A DNA stretch of 64,000 bases from Caprimulgus europaeus (taxonomy: Eukaryota; Chordata; Aves; Caprimulgiformes; Caprimulgidae): contig OU015540.1 in the NCBI GenBank assembly GCA_907165065.1, forward strand, positions 5,688,001-5,752,000. Reading direction: 5' to 3'. Below the pieces are notes generated by a model. The model searched no databases and was not told where the DNA came from. It saw only the letters and a list, made by a program, of their open reading frames with translations. The first letter of the stretch is position 1. Every line of letters starts with the position of its first letter. The position numbers and the translations under genes are program-made. Below, piece by piece: positions 51,441-63,325 of the stretch.

Positions 51441-53282
51441 CCATTATTTAGACTAAACTGAAGCTACCCGGTGTGGTTTATGTGGTCACAGCAGCTGATG
51501 CAGTCTGCACTTGCTATTTCAGTGTTTCCACATTTTCTCCATTTCAGTGCCAGGTTATCTGGCATGAGCTCCAGTTAAAGAGCAGTAAGTGAATCCAGCC
51601 CCCATTAGGGAACAGCATATTCATTCTTACCTACAACCAGCTCCAGCCTGATGAATGAAAACCAGACAGATAAAAAACTGGTTGAAATCAGATTCACAAA
51701 TTGCCTTTTCACTCTCTGTCTGTCTAAGTGTCTTTCTGCTTATATTGAATAGAAGAGTCTTGATAGGTCCTGTTGGAGTACTGCAGCGTGGTGGGTTGTT
51801 GGGTAGGTACGCAACTTTGTAAAGTTACCTTCTGCAATGATCAGATACCATCATAGGTGTGCAGCAGAAGTATTTAAGATAAATAGATCAGAGACTTCCA
51901 GAAGGAAGGGCTGGAGGCAGTGGCAGCATCCACCTTCGCTAGAGACTGCGGATGTGTCATCAAAAATCTCACCGCTAGTGGCATCAAAGGCGATGCCAGA
52001 TCTGAGAGGCTCAGCAAAGGTTTTCTGAATAGGCTGATAATGCTGACGGCGTGTGATTCCCCTTTTAGACTGCCATATTGCCATCACTTCCCTGACATGA
52101 AGCAGAATTTAAGCAAGGGGAAGTTTCCATCTTGTTTTATAAAAGCAGTAAAAAAAAAACCCCTAAGTTAGCACTGATGATGTTAGATCTGTGTAACAGA
52201 TGTGGGCTAAAGGGGTTTACACCATCAGCCACCCTTTGAAGTAACTCCTGGTCAGGTTGTTTCCATGATAAAGTCCCTTGCTCGGTACGTGGGCAGTGTG
52301 CTGATGTGTTTGCAAGCTCCCTGCAGAATGTATTTGGACTCCCATGGTGTCACATGGAGTAGTGGAAATTACTCTTCACTTCCATTTCAAAGCTCTCCTT
52401 TCTACTGTGGGATGCTTCACATTTTACAACTTGAAAAACCCACAGAAAGAGATGAGCAGCATTACCCTATGCTTGTATGCTGGAGTCCCTAGGAAGGTTT
52501 TTGGTGAAATGAAAAAATTTAAGCAGAATGTTCCCATGTATGCAAAGTCTTCATCTGCAAAGTGGTGTCCTCAGCCAAGTGGAGAGGATGCTTGCAGCAC
52601 TTGGGAACAGATTTAAAGCTGATGGCATCTTAGTTATGCCTCAGGTAGCTCCAATTCCTAGGCCACTAACCCCAACAGTTAGAAATAAATAAGGATAAAA
52701 AGGAGAGCTGTGCATATCCCAGTCATTGCAGCATGTTAAACACTGCTGTTCTCTGTCAAAGGTGGGCTGAGCCAGCCTGATCCATAAAACCAGGGCAAAT
52801 GAGCAATTAGCGAGAGGTACAGAAATAGTGTTTAGGAGAGTATAAAGTTGCTCAGAGAGCTATAAAACGTCGTTCCTTGTTTTGCACATGGTTTAGAGTG
52901 GGCAAGTTTGACACTCAACAAAAGCTGACTAATTCTTTGTTATTTCCCTGTAATGATCAGAATTCAGGGGAGGGCTGGCTGTGACAGGCAGGAGAAAGCG
53001 CTGCCACGAAAGTGAAGCTTTTTTTAATTAGCAAGTCCCTTGGATGATTTACTTTGTAGTGATCTGAGCGCTGGCCGGTTTGACCGCGTCAGCAGTACTG
53101 ACCGGCACAATGCAGCCTTGTCAGCGCAGGTTCTGTTCTGCTCTTCAGACATCAAGAGGTGAAGCTTGCTCCAACAAGGAGAGTCTGTGATGAGGGAAAT
53201 TATAACTGCAGCCAGCCGTGCTGGAGACTTCACCATCTGCTGTGGAGTCTCCCTTGAATGCCAGCGCTCGTGGCAGCAGGCG

Positions 53283-53400
53283 TAATGATGATAATATTTT
53301 CCACTTCTGTAGCACCCTCTTTCCAAAGGTCTCTGACTGTGCTGGAGATACTAATTAAGACTCGTAGCACCCATGGGAGGTGGGCATGAGTCTCCATGCT
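53283..53400 (-). repeat. Ancient SINE-like/LINE-tail fragment, inverted
   Basis: Reverse complement of the repeat phrase seen at 39505-39622. Here ATGATGATAATATTTTCCAC, TTCTGTAGCACCCTCTTTCC, AAAGGTCTCTGACTGTGCTG, ACTAATTAAGACTCGTAGCA and CCCATGGGAGGTGGGCATGAG occur in order. They correspond to the model blocks CACTTCTATAGCACCTTTC, GATCTCAAAGCGCTTT, ATTAATTAAGCCTCACAAC and CACCCCTGGGAGGTAGG. About half the positions have drifted. Confidence 0.65.
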
Positions 53401-53795
53401 AGCTTTTCTTGCTTGCAGAGTCTAAAGAGATATTGTGGCACTAATCTTTGGGCAGCAATTCCTTCCATCAGGAAGCTCTGGAAGAACTAAAAGCTGCTCG
53501 TCCTGTTGTTAGTTTAAATCAGAGCTGTATTAGAGAGGCAGTCTGACTGGCATTAACCTGCTGGAGTGAAAGGCAGGGACCGAGCTTCATGCTTCTAAGT
53601 GGGTTTGTTGAGGGAGCAGCAGAAGCTGGGTCTGCTGTAGCCATTTCAGAGTTCCTTACAGTGTACATCTTGCAGTAGTTCTTATAATTTGAGTCCAGTC
53701 CTTAATATGTGATCTTCTGAGGAAACTGGACCTGAACTCTTAAGATCAGACTGCAAACACTCAGTGCAGTACTCCACATGGGAAAAAGCCTACAG

Positions 53796-54575
53796 TCATA
53801 GAATGGTTTGGGTTGGAAGGGACCTTTAAAAGTCATCTGATCCGATTCCCCTGCACTGAGCAGGGACATCTTCAACTAGACATCATGCTGCTCAGACCCC
53901 CCTCCAGCCTGACCTTGAATGCTTCCAGGGATGTGGCTTCTACCACCTCTCTGGGCAACCTGGGCCAGGGTTTCACCATCCTCATTGTAAAAAATGTCTT
54001 CCTTACATCTAGTCTAAATCTACCTTCTTTTATTTTAAAACCATTACCTAGTTTGTCTCCATCTTTCTTATAAGCCCCCAGTAAGTATTGAAGGTCTCCC
54101 CCGAGCCTTCTCTTCTCCAGGCTGAACAACCCCAACTCTCTCAGCCTTCCTTCATAGCAGAGGTGTGCCATCCCTCTGATCATTTTTGTAGCCTCCTCTG
54201 GACCTGCTCCAACAGGTCCATGTCTCTCCTGTGCTGAGGACTCCAGAGCTGGACACAGCACTGCAGGTGGGGTCTCACCAGAGCAGAGCAGAGCAGAGGG
54301 GCAGAATCATCTCCCTTGACCTGCTGGCCACACTTTTGATGCAGCCCAGGATACATTTGGCCTTCTGGGCTGCGAGCGCACGTTACTGGCTCATGTCCAG
54401 CTTTTCACCCACCAGTACCCCCACATCCTTCTCTACAGGGCTGCTCTCAATCCCTTCATCCCCAGCCTGTGTTGATACTGGGGATTGCCCCGACCCAGGT
54501 GCAGAACCTTGCACTTGGCCTTGTTGAATCTCATGAGGTTCACATGGGCCCACTTCTTGAGCTTACCTTAAATAT
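53796..54575 (-). mobile_element. CR1 LINE, longest copy in the window (about 780 bases of 3' end)
   Basis: On the plus strand it opens with TCATAGAATGGTTTGGGTTG and GAAGGGACC, the reverse complement of the CR1 3' end. On the minus strand the frame 54261-53872 is still open and encodes the C-terminus of CR1 ORF2: L-R-E-L-G-L-F-S-L-E-K-R-R-L-G-G-D-L, then G-A-Y-K-K-D-G-D, F-R-L-D-V-R-K-T-F-F-T and R-L-P-R-E-V-V. Upstream ORF2 sequence continues to about 54575, where the copy is 5' truncated, but it is broken by stops. A (GAGCA)n stretch lies at 54281-54297. Compared with the ORF2 pattern I know, a short segment between K-K-D-G-D and G-N-G-F is missing. The element is not functional. Confidence 0.95.
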
Positions 54576-55455
54576 AGCCAAGACTTAAGTCCCCAGCAGA
54601 TGTGTCTCCTGGTCAGACTTTCTGTATGTGAAATCATCACTCCTTTCCTCCAAGCAGTGAGTTAAAGTGCCCGTGTGTAGCAATCCTCAGCGAGCCTTCC
54701 ACCAGCGATGTTGGAGACAGGGCCTGAAAATGCCTGCAAATATCACAGACTGCCCCCAGCTGAATCCATGTTCTGTAGTGATGTCTAGAATTATGAATGC
54801 TTGGGTTTTTTGTACAAAGGGCTTTTTTTTAGAGCTTTACTTCATTTTATATAATTCAGTCTTTCCTTCTACAAGCTAACAGGAAAGCTTTTCCATAAGC
54901 TGCATTTCCATGCTCTGCAGGAAATGGATGAATAACATTGTATGGACCATCAGAAAGGAGTAAGCGCATGAGAAACGGAGAAATTTGACCACAGATCTTT
55001 AATGCATGATCCCAACACACACACTCCTGGATTCAAAAGCATGTTCCTATGAAGTTCCATTTAATGTGCTCTTCAGTTGAGTAGAGTTGTGGCAATGAAG
55101 CTCTTCCTTCCCCTGAGTACAAGGTGTAAAGTAAAACCTGCTGGTTAAGATCAAAGATACACCTACTATCCACCTTCTCTAAGAGGAAAAATACTGTTGT
55201 CAAGGATCATTATATGGTGTGTAAGTGTATTTGAGGCTATTAAAGACAGTTATCCTCAGAGATTTATACATAACAGGTTAAAATGGGGGAGGATGGGGGA
55301 ACAAACCCTTGCTGTGTTTAATTATTGCTGGGTGCTGCATGCACTTTTCTCCATTATTTACTTAATCTTAAATGCCAGATGCTAAAGGGCACCAGCATCA
55401 ATTAACTGCTTAATTAGACTTGCAAAGAAATCATGTAATTTAGTTATAGGCAAGT

Positions 55456-55478
55456 AAAAAAAAAAAGAAAGAAAGAAG
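55456..55478. repeat. Poly(A) run with (GAAA)n extension
   Basis: Eleven A residues are followed by three GAAA units. It could be a microsatellite grown from a retroposon tail, but nothing recognisable lies 5' of it. Confidence 0.75.
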
Positions 55479-56439
55479 CTTAGGGCTCTCTTTGCAATGG
55501 GTTTTAAAGCTCCCTGCATACGTTGTTTGCTTTCATTACTTGCTGGAAACTCTTTGGAGCACTCTCTGTGGCACTTGCCCTGTAGAGAGGCAGATGGCTG
55601 GATACAACATCACTTGTTCATTGCCATTCTGAGTGGATTTACCCACAGCTTGTGTTGTTGCTCTCCAAATTCTTTTAACAGGTTTGGATCAGATGCTCTG
55701 TGAGGTTTTGTGTGGTGCCTCATCGTGATCCACAGGAGAACCTGTCCTTCTCCCTCTTGTTGTGATCTGTGTCCTGTTTGGTGCTTGCTGAGTACCTGGT
55801 CAGGTGAAGACCAAGCACTGTCCCCCGTTTCTTGTAGGAAAACTTTTGTGGTGGACACCTGTTTGTATTTTGCTGTATATTTTAGCATCTTAGCATGCAG
55901 CCAACAAAGCACCCGATCTTCAGTAAGGAGAGCCCCGCTTCCCTCACTACAAAATAATAGGAAGCAAGATGCTTTTATTCCATTAGTTCCTACTCCTGTG
56001 AATAGGGGAGTTCATAGGAGTGGAGTGCATTCATTTTTGTTTCATCAAGGCCTACAGCTCTGTCTGAATCTTTATCTTGCAAATTGCCTTAACGGAGTAA
56101 TAATCAGTGCCTTGTGCTTGTGTGTACGCAAAGTTTTTCATCTGTGTCAGTGCTGCTGCCTTGCTGACTCTGTTACCGCTATTCTCACCTCGCTATCAGC
56201 AGCATTGTCATTTCAGTGCCTTTGCAGCATCCCATGTTTTACAACTTTTGCTTCTTTCTTACTACCTAGGTGCTGTGGAAGCTGTTGTTGTATTTTATTT
56301 TTTTTTCTTAGATGTCCTGAAACTGTTCTGAAAACAAGGTGGTACTCAGTTTCTCAGAGCTTTGTTCTCCCTCAGTGCTTGTGCTGTCACAACTAGGTTT
56401 TTCCTTTCTGAAAATACGACCTAGCCCTCACAGAGTTCC

Positions 56440-56482
56440 CTATTTCTTCAAAGCACTGTATAAACATTATCTAATTAAGTAT
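56440..56482 (-). repeat. Short inverted piece of the ancient SINE-like repeat
   Basis: The block TTCAAAGCACTGTATAAACA followed by TTATCTAATTAAGT matches the reverse complement of the TTAATTAATGTTTGTAAAGC core seen in the copies at 39505-39622 and 60735-60826. Only the core is recognisable, so a chance match cannot be excluded. Confidence 0.45.
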
Positions 56483-59400
56483 ATATAACATGCCCTAAAG
56501 TATGTTAAGGGAAAATTGCAGCACAGCATTGAAGTTTCCAGTCACTTGATCCAGTGTAAAATCTGATTGAATCACTAATTATTTTTCAAAATGCTGTGCC
56601 TAATGACATGGAGCAGGACAGGAAGAGCAGAGCTGCAGCCAGCAGCATTGGGAGCTGCCACCAGCGAGAGAGAGGCAGCCAGGTAAGTTCTGTGTTAGTT
56701 CTGGAGTTGATTTGGATATGCACACTAAGGTAATGAATAAAATAACAACAACAAAAAAAAGGGGGAGCTGCAGTATTTAGATCTTTCCTGTTTTGATATA
56801 TATATAAAATCAGCTCTACATTTCCTGTTGAAATGTTCATTAAAATTGCAGCCCCTGTGATTATGCAGCTGCCTAATTCAAATCAATGGGACTCCTGAAA
56901 CAATTTCAGGTAGTTTTAAATACTGATGTAGAACTTCCTTGTTTACAATGTTATGATTAAGTGACTTTTTTCTAAGTCATCTAAAGCATTAATAAAAATC
57001 TCTTTAGCTTTTCTGTAATGTTTTTTTTTTACTCTGAGCAGCTGCAAATAATGCAAACCTTGGTTTATGGCTTTATCTTTTACTTAGTGCAACATATCTA
57101 TTTGTATTGATAACTAAATCAGAAGCGAAATTACACAAGTTCTTTGTAATTCCTAGTAAGCCATAATTGACTTCTTTTGTTTTGGAATCCCAATACAAAT
57201 AAATAAAATTAATAGAGAATAGCAGAATAAATAGCACTGAGAGTACAACAGCCATGCCTTGCTTCCAGCTCACTAACTTTTGGAAGCAACTGTTGATAAT
57301 GTCTACCAGCTAAAATACTTTGATATTATAACTGACATATGGCTGTCCAGAAGGAAGATTATAATATCCAAAGGGTCAAGAAATTTCAATAGGTCTCATG
57401 CTGAAAGGGAGGTCATTTTAATTTTACTGGAAAAATACTTTCAAGGTAATTTCAGCTCTTCTGCTTTGGATTACTTCAGAGCGATTCCAGGGCTCTTGTA
57501 AGTTTGTTTTAATGGCTTTGGGTTTATTAACTTTTCACTCTTTTAATAACTCCAATCCCTTTCACTGTTTCAGAAGCCTTGGCACCGTTCTGATGTGTTT
57601 AAGTTGTGAACATTACAGGAAGATACCTAAATCAAAACACTGTGGGAGAGAGACTGCGTGAACCAGCAGATGTTTACAGTCTCTGACTTCTGTGGTTGAG
57701 GAAAAGCAAACACATTTCTATAAAAACTCAATGTGGTAAAACCACTTTTGTTGCCTGTAGTTTTGTGCATCACTTTACCTGTGAGGGTGTTTCTTTTGTC
57801 TTCTTTTGATTTTATTACCTCAGCCCAGCTGTATGTATTAACTCCCTTGTTTAACTCCACTGGGTTATGGTCCCACCAGGGTGTCAGGAGCTGGGGCAGG
57901 TCTGGCACAGCTCAGAGCTGGCTCTCTTCATTCCTTAAACCCTCGCTGAGCACATCTGCTCAAGATGGTGCTGCCAGGTCATGCGTCGGGGTGGCCAGAT
58001 GTGAACTGCTGCAGATGTTTTAGCCCTGCAGTGTGGTTGAGCCCAGATGCTCTGCTACCAGCGTAGCACCCGCTCATGCTGCTGTCACTGTATAGCAACG
58101 TCCCTGATCACAAAAGAGGGGATGAAATCATGGGAACAGTGCAGGACAAAATTGGTCAGTGATGGTGGGCGATTGCTAACTGTATTGTCAGTGGCTTAGA
58201 AGTAGATTAAGATTTCAAATGGACTCTTGTTCTTCCAAATTTATTTGGTGCTGAAGAAGTAGGATGGGGCCTGTAGGATGGAGAAGTGAGTATTGTTATT
58301 TAGGTATCATCCTGTGTGTCCTCTTGATATTCAGGACTTGTGCACCTATTGAAAGTTGGAGGTAAATGCTTTGGATGTGGACATGAGAAGGGAATGAGAT
58401 GGAAGAGGACAGGAAAGACCAAAGCTTTTTCTTATTTTGTCAGAGAACAGATTGAATGTGATTTGGCCACTGCACCTTAATGGGTAATCCCTACTCTGAG
58501 CCTCAGATGAAAAGAGAAAATCTGTAAGTCTAGGGATAATGCAAGAGGATTTTTGCAGACTTTTCTCAGATGTAAAGTGAGCTACTGAATAGTGCAGCCT
58601 TTTACAATAACTTTCTCTTTGAGCACAGAGCTAATTCATTGATTTAGCCTACTTGTACCTATTTTTCATTGCTTGCACATCCCACGCACAGAGACCTTTT
58701 GTGTGTGCCACTTTTTCTTTTCCTCACTTGTCCCTCAATATATATTTTTCCTAAGCCTCTGACTGACCTGTCCCAGCATTGCTGTTCATGCCAGCAACAT
58801 AGTCTCTGTGACACTTGGTGTCATTGACCACAGTGTGAAGAGTTCACAGCAGCAGAAAGTGAAAACTTCTCTAAACCAAAACTGAAATGAATCCTTCTCG
58901 TGGAAGACTGCAATACAAGAGAGCAGATTTCTCTGCACACTTGCTCCCTGGATATGGATCGTTGGAGACCAAGAGTCAAGGTTACCTATATGGGTTGCTC
59001 CTTTCCTACACCAAAATATTCTCTTTGATGACTGAGCATCATGGATCTTGGTTTCTTGACAGATCTTATTTCAAACAGGCTAGGTCCTGCACCAGGCAGT
59101 GTTTGTTTCAGAGCTCTCAGGAGTTAGAGAGATGGAAGACTTCAAGCAATGCCAAGAAGCAAGAGGATCTTCCAAACAAACAGGCCAGGAAGGAGGCATC
59201 AAGAGGCTGTGTAGGGAAAATGCACATTGCAGTTAAAAGAGAAAACCAGTGATATTCTGGAGTAGGCTATTCTTTGAGCCTGGTACAACAGTTGGTGTCG
59301 GCAGGGCTTGCTGCAATAAGCATGTCAGCCTCTCGGGTTTCCCAAAGTGCTCTGTAAGCTTCACAGCTATAGGAAATATGCACATAGGGATTGCCTCATC

Positions 59401-60734
59401 CATCACTAAAATGCATCCATGGCTAGTGTGAAATACAGTAACCTCTTAGTGCCACACAGGAGCTGTCCTCATGGCAGAAAGCTGGAAGTGTCTTTTTAAC
59501 TTGAAAGTGGAGGAGGCAGAATGCAGTTACACGAGTGGCATTTCACAAAGGCTGATACCGCAGTCCTGGTTCGTGCCCTCGTCCCCAAGTAAAAATGCTC
59601 TGCCAGGAAAATGTTTTGCCTCTTCTACATTGCTCCAGGTCTGAGTTTCTTATCTTCTCTGAAAAATGATATAGTCACAACACAGCATGCTCCCTGCCAT
59701 AACCTTTAGTTCATTTTGGATTCAGAGAGTGTGTCAGCTATTGGATCAGAGGGTTGGGACCAAGCTGAAGGTTGGGATTGTGTCTACATATGTAAAAGCC
59801 AACGTAACCTCCTCTTCTTTCTGAAAGCACTAATGTGGAGATGTAAAGGTTCATATCTGTGAATGCTGTAGCATTCACGTCAGGGCTGTGAAGCAGACAG
59901 GTAGGAAAAGACAGTTTCCCAGTTGGGGAGAATCCCAGCAAGAGACTGATGGAATTTAGGAGATAGTGGGCACAGGCGTACAGCCATTGTTGTTCTCCAG
60001 GGTGGACAAAAAAAATGTGCTTCTGCCAGCAAAAGCAGATGATACCTGGGAGCAATTTGAAAAGCCAGGCTAACTCCCATAGCTTGCTGGCCTCCAAGAT
60101 AACCCATGTCCTGTATCGCACTGCAAAGATTTCCTGCTGCTGTGTTTTCCAACTCGTGCTTACTTTCCATGGTCTCTGTGCCTCCAGCGGCTTTGGGGCT
60201 AACTTTGCACTTCTTGAAACTTCTTTGCTTTTTGTAGTTTGAGTTGTGTGATAGAGGACTGAATGCCTTGCATCTGTAGGGAAAGACAGTCTCTCCTTCA
60301 AGACATGCATGGACTCAGATACCTCTGCTGCATGTTAAATTGAAGGATTTTGCCTCTGTTATTTGGGATTTCTCAGTTGTTAAAATATCCCAATGCCTGT
60401 GAAGGACCATTAGGTTGACAGAGCCAGTGTCTCAGTCCCCTGTATTTACTCAGCTGTATCAGTTATGCTGAGCTTAATTTTAATTATAATCCCCTGAGTC
60501 ACCTGTGCTCCATCAAACTATTTCCTCTAAGATTTTGTTTCATTACAACTTTATTATAGAACTATTTTTTTAAAAAAGCCATCAAAATCAAGGCTGAGCT
60601 ATGAATTGTCCTATTAAACAGGAAGATATCCCCAGGTCTGTGCTGTGATTCAGCAGATTCTGTGTTCTCAGCCTAGGCTGTCACCAGATCAGTGCTGTCG
60701 AATTAAGTAGCATCCTTGACTTTCTTTTCTTTTG

Positions 60735-60826
60735 CTCCTCTATCTGTAAAATGGAGACAGTGCTCATCTCTCGTTTGTGCAACTCCTTAATGTTTGTCCA
60801 GCACTTCAAAGATGCCATATACAATA
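60735..60826 (+). repeat. Ancient SINE-like/LINE-tail fragment
   Basis: CTCCTCTATCTGTAAAATGG, AGACAGTGCTCATC, CTTAATGTTTGTCCAGCACT, TCAAAGATGCC and ATATACAATAAA occur in the order of the old MIR/L2/L3-like tail (CTCATCTGTAAAATGGGGAT ... TTAATGTTTGTAAAGCACTTT ... GAT ... CTATATAAA). Same orientation as the copy at 39505-39622. Confidence 0.65.
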
Positions 60827-61257
60827 AAAACTGCCAAGCATCCTTCCACTAACTGGATTGATGATTTACACCCAAAAATGCTCATTTTTGTGCTAAAACA
60901 AAATCACCTGAAAGATGCAGCGATTGGAACCAAACCAAGGAACGAGGGAGGAGGAAACCATCTGTTACACAACAGCAGAAATGTTTCAGGGCATTCGCCT
61001 GGGAAGCTCTGGGTGACGAGTTTGGAATATGAAGGCTTATTTATATGGATGGAGCTAATTTTCTCTAAGTTATTCATTTTTCACTTAGGGAATTACCTAA
61101 TCTTACAAGCGAGTCTAAGAGGAAAGATTCATTTATTCTTTGTCTCATTCAGCCCCAGGCAAGCCTGAAGATGCTCTGCCTCTTCCAGTTCTGCTTTTTT
61201 TTAACCAATACTATTAATGGAGTTTAAAGATTTTCTTCTGGATAAAAAGGGTTAATC

Positions 61258-61345
61258 TTTCTCGTTCCCTCTCACCCTTCTCCTCCTCTTTTTCTGGAGA
61301 GTTCTTTTTTTGGCGTCTCTGGCTGTTTCTATCATCTTCTCCCCC
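61258..61345. repeat. Pyrimidine-rich tract
   Basis: C/T make up most of the strand (TCCCTCTCACCCTTCTCCTC and similar runs), interrupted by one short purine-rich segment near 61297. No element or exon is associated. Confidence 0.55.
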
Positions 61346-61498
61346 TAATCTGCCACTATCTGAAGAATTCATTACATTTCAAATCAGAGGCCTTGCTGCA
61401 TACATTAGCAGGTTTTAATAGACTTGCCACGACTCAAAAAGGAGGAAAAAAAAAAGAGAGAAGATTTAAAACTCTTGTCTTGCCGAAAGCAGACAGAT

Positions 61499-61520
61499 TG
61501 ACTCAAAAATGACTCAGTCA
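61499..61520. promoter_or_regulatory. Paired AP-1-like sites
   Basis: Two TGACTCA heptamers lie at 61499-61505 and 61510-61516, 11 bases apart start to start, about one helical turn. The second extends to TGACTCAGTCA, which recurs at 62492-62502. Surrounding sequence (61380-61780) is repeat-free and AT-rich. A binding function for FOS/JUN or MAF factors is inference from motif alone. Confidence 0.3.
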
Positions 61521-62491
61521 ATAAAAGATGAGTTTTGAAAAGGCTTCCCTCCGCTCAAAGGGAGCTCGTATTCCAGCGAATTAGGTTTTTCTAAGCCCAC
61601 TGTCAGAAATTAATAATACATACAGCATGTAAAATGGATTTAGCCCTCTACAGCCTTATACAAACATATCTTTGACTTGCTAAATGTGACACGACTACCA
61701 GGATTTTCCAGCCTTTATCCCAGGAGTTTGTCATCTCTCCAGAATAGTGACCTCAGTGGAATTTTTAAGCACATCCAAAAAAATTACTAAATGAGATTTT
61801 CATTAAGTATATGTTTCTACTACTTCCCTCACCCTTCTTCTCCACCTAAACCCGCTCTGCCAGAGCATTTCTGTTATTAGTATTTGCAGTCAAAATTGTG
61901 CCAAAAGCTCTAGTTTCAGCTCTCAAGCTATTGAGTCCTTTTACTGGACTCTCAGTGGCCTTTTTTCAAAGAAAGAGATACTGAGCCTTCTGCATCGTAG
62001 CAGAAATATGTCATTTGGGTGGGGTTTTTTTTCTGCTGCTGCAGAAAGGCTTACAGGCCATTAAAATACTTCTTTCTTAGAAAAAAGAAAGGGTTTCTGT
62101 CTTATTAGATCTATCCACAAGTAGTCTTTTGTGATTTGATGTCTTCCCAGGTGGCCCTGCTCACCTTGTTTAAGTTAATTTGAACATGCAGGTGTGAAAT
62201 CAGTCACCACTCCCGTTTGCTCCTCTACCAAAGTCCCTCAGCTGATAAGAATTAAAAGTCAAATTAATTTTAACCTCGATGATTTGGCTAGATCCTTTAT
62301 TCCAGCTGCCCTTGTTCTGTATTTGGGCAGAGCTCTAAGAATCCACAGGTGATGTTGGCTTTAGCAGGTAGGTCCATACAGCCTTCTGGGTGGCTGTGGG
62401 CTGACTGCATTTGTCCATCTCCCGTTGTTTTGTCATTCTTCCAAATACCTCCCCCTCTTTTTCTTTTTGTTTTTTAAGATTTCAGACTGCT

Positions 62492-62502
62492 TGACTCAGT
62501 CA
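62492..62502. promoter_or_regulatory. Third AP-1-like site, same 11-mer as at 61510
   Basis: TGACTCAGTCA is repeated here exactly, 982 bases downstream of its first copy, preceded by T and followed by TGAAA. The flanks are unrelated, so it is not a duplicated block. Confidence 0.25.
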
Positions 62503-63235
62503 TGAAATCTTTTCTGCACCCCCTGCCAATCTTATTCCTATTTCCTTTTTTTAATTGTTTATTATTAGTTAATCTTTAAGTTAACTTTGCAAAGTCACTG
62601 TGTATCCTCACCTCCTCATGGATCTATTCTCTCCCCTGGCTGTGTTATTCTGCATGTTGGCTTTCTTATCCTGTGCTTGTGGAAGGTATTGTGTGAATGT
62701 ATGGAGACAACATGATGTCTGACTGTATCTTCTAGATGATGTAGAGATGCTTTTAAAAATGTTGATGAAGAAACAAACACACTAAAGTGCTCCATTTTGG
62801 AGCATTATGTGCTTACTGTTGTTTCTTGGACTCGAAATAGGCAGAGTTCATAATTTTTTTAATATGTTTATAGGTTAGAGCTTAGAGTTGTTGACAATAT
62901 GCACCCAAAAAGTGCAGCAACAGTTCTTTCTTTCCCATGGTTGCAAATAGGAGACTTGCCCAGGTTTTCTTGTGCTTCTCTGGCTCCAAGAAGTAGATCT
63001 CTAAAGATGGATACTGGTGTTTAGAAGAGCTTCCATCAGGTAAGGAAAAGCATTTTTCACAGAGGTGAAGGTAATGAGCTGCTTCAGCACAAGCAAAACT
63101 AAGAAATTTCTACTTTTATCTCCAAGGGTAGACTGTTAAATTGGGGGGTTTTGTTTGTTTTTTTTAAATATAATTTTGACATGTAATTAGAAATGACCTG
63201 TCCTCAAAGGACAGCCAGTAGAAGATCACCTTCTT

Positions 63236-63325
63236 GGATACGTGGTTTAGTAGTGGACAGGTAGTGTTGGACTTGATGATCTCAGAGGTCTTTCCAACCA
63301 AATGATTCTGTGATTCTATGATTCT
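63236..63325 (+). mobile_element. CR1 LINE, extreme 3' end only
   Basis: About 90 bases resemble the CR1 3' untranslated end: GGATACGTGGTTTAGTAGTG, GTGTTGGACTTGATGATCTC, AGAGGTCTTTCCAACCAAATG and terminal octamer repeats ATTCTGTG / ATTCTATG / ATTCT at 63304-63325. The 5' truncation removes all coding sequence. Confidence 0.9.

Noticed and set aside
58490..58545. CTCTGAGCCTCAG...AAATCTGTAA, similar to the MIR core
   Set aside because: The two words are shared but the sequence between and after them does not follow the MIR order, so the support is too weak for a repeat call.
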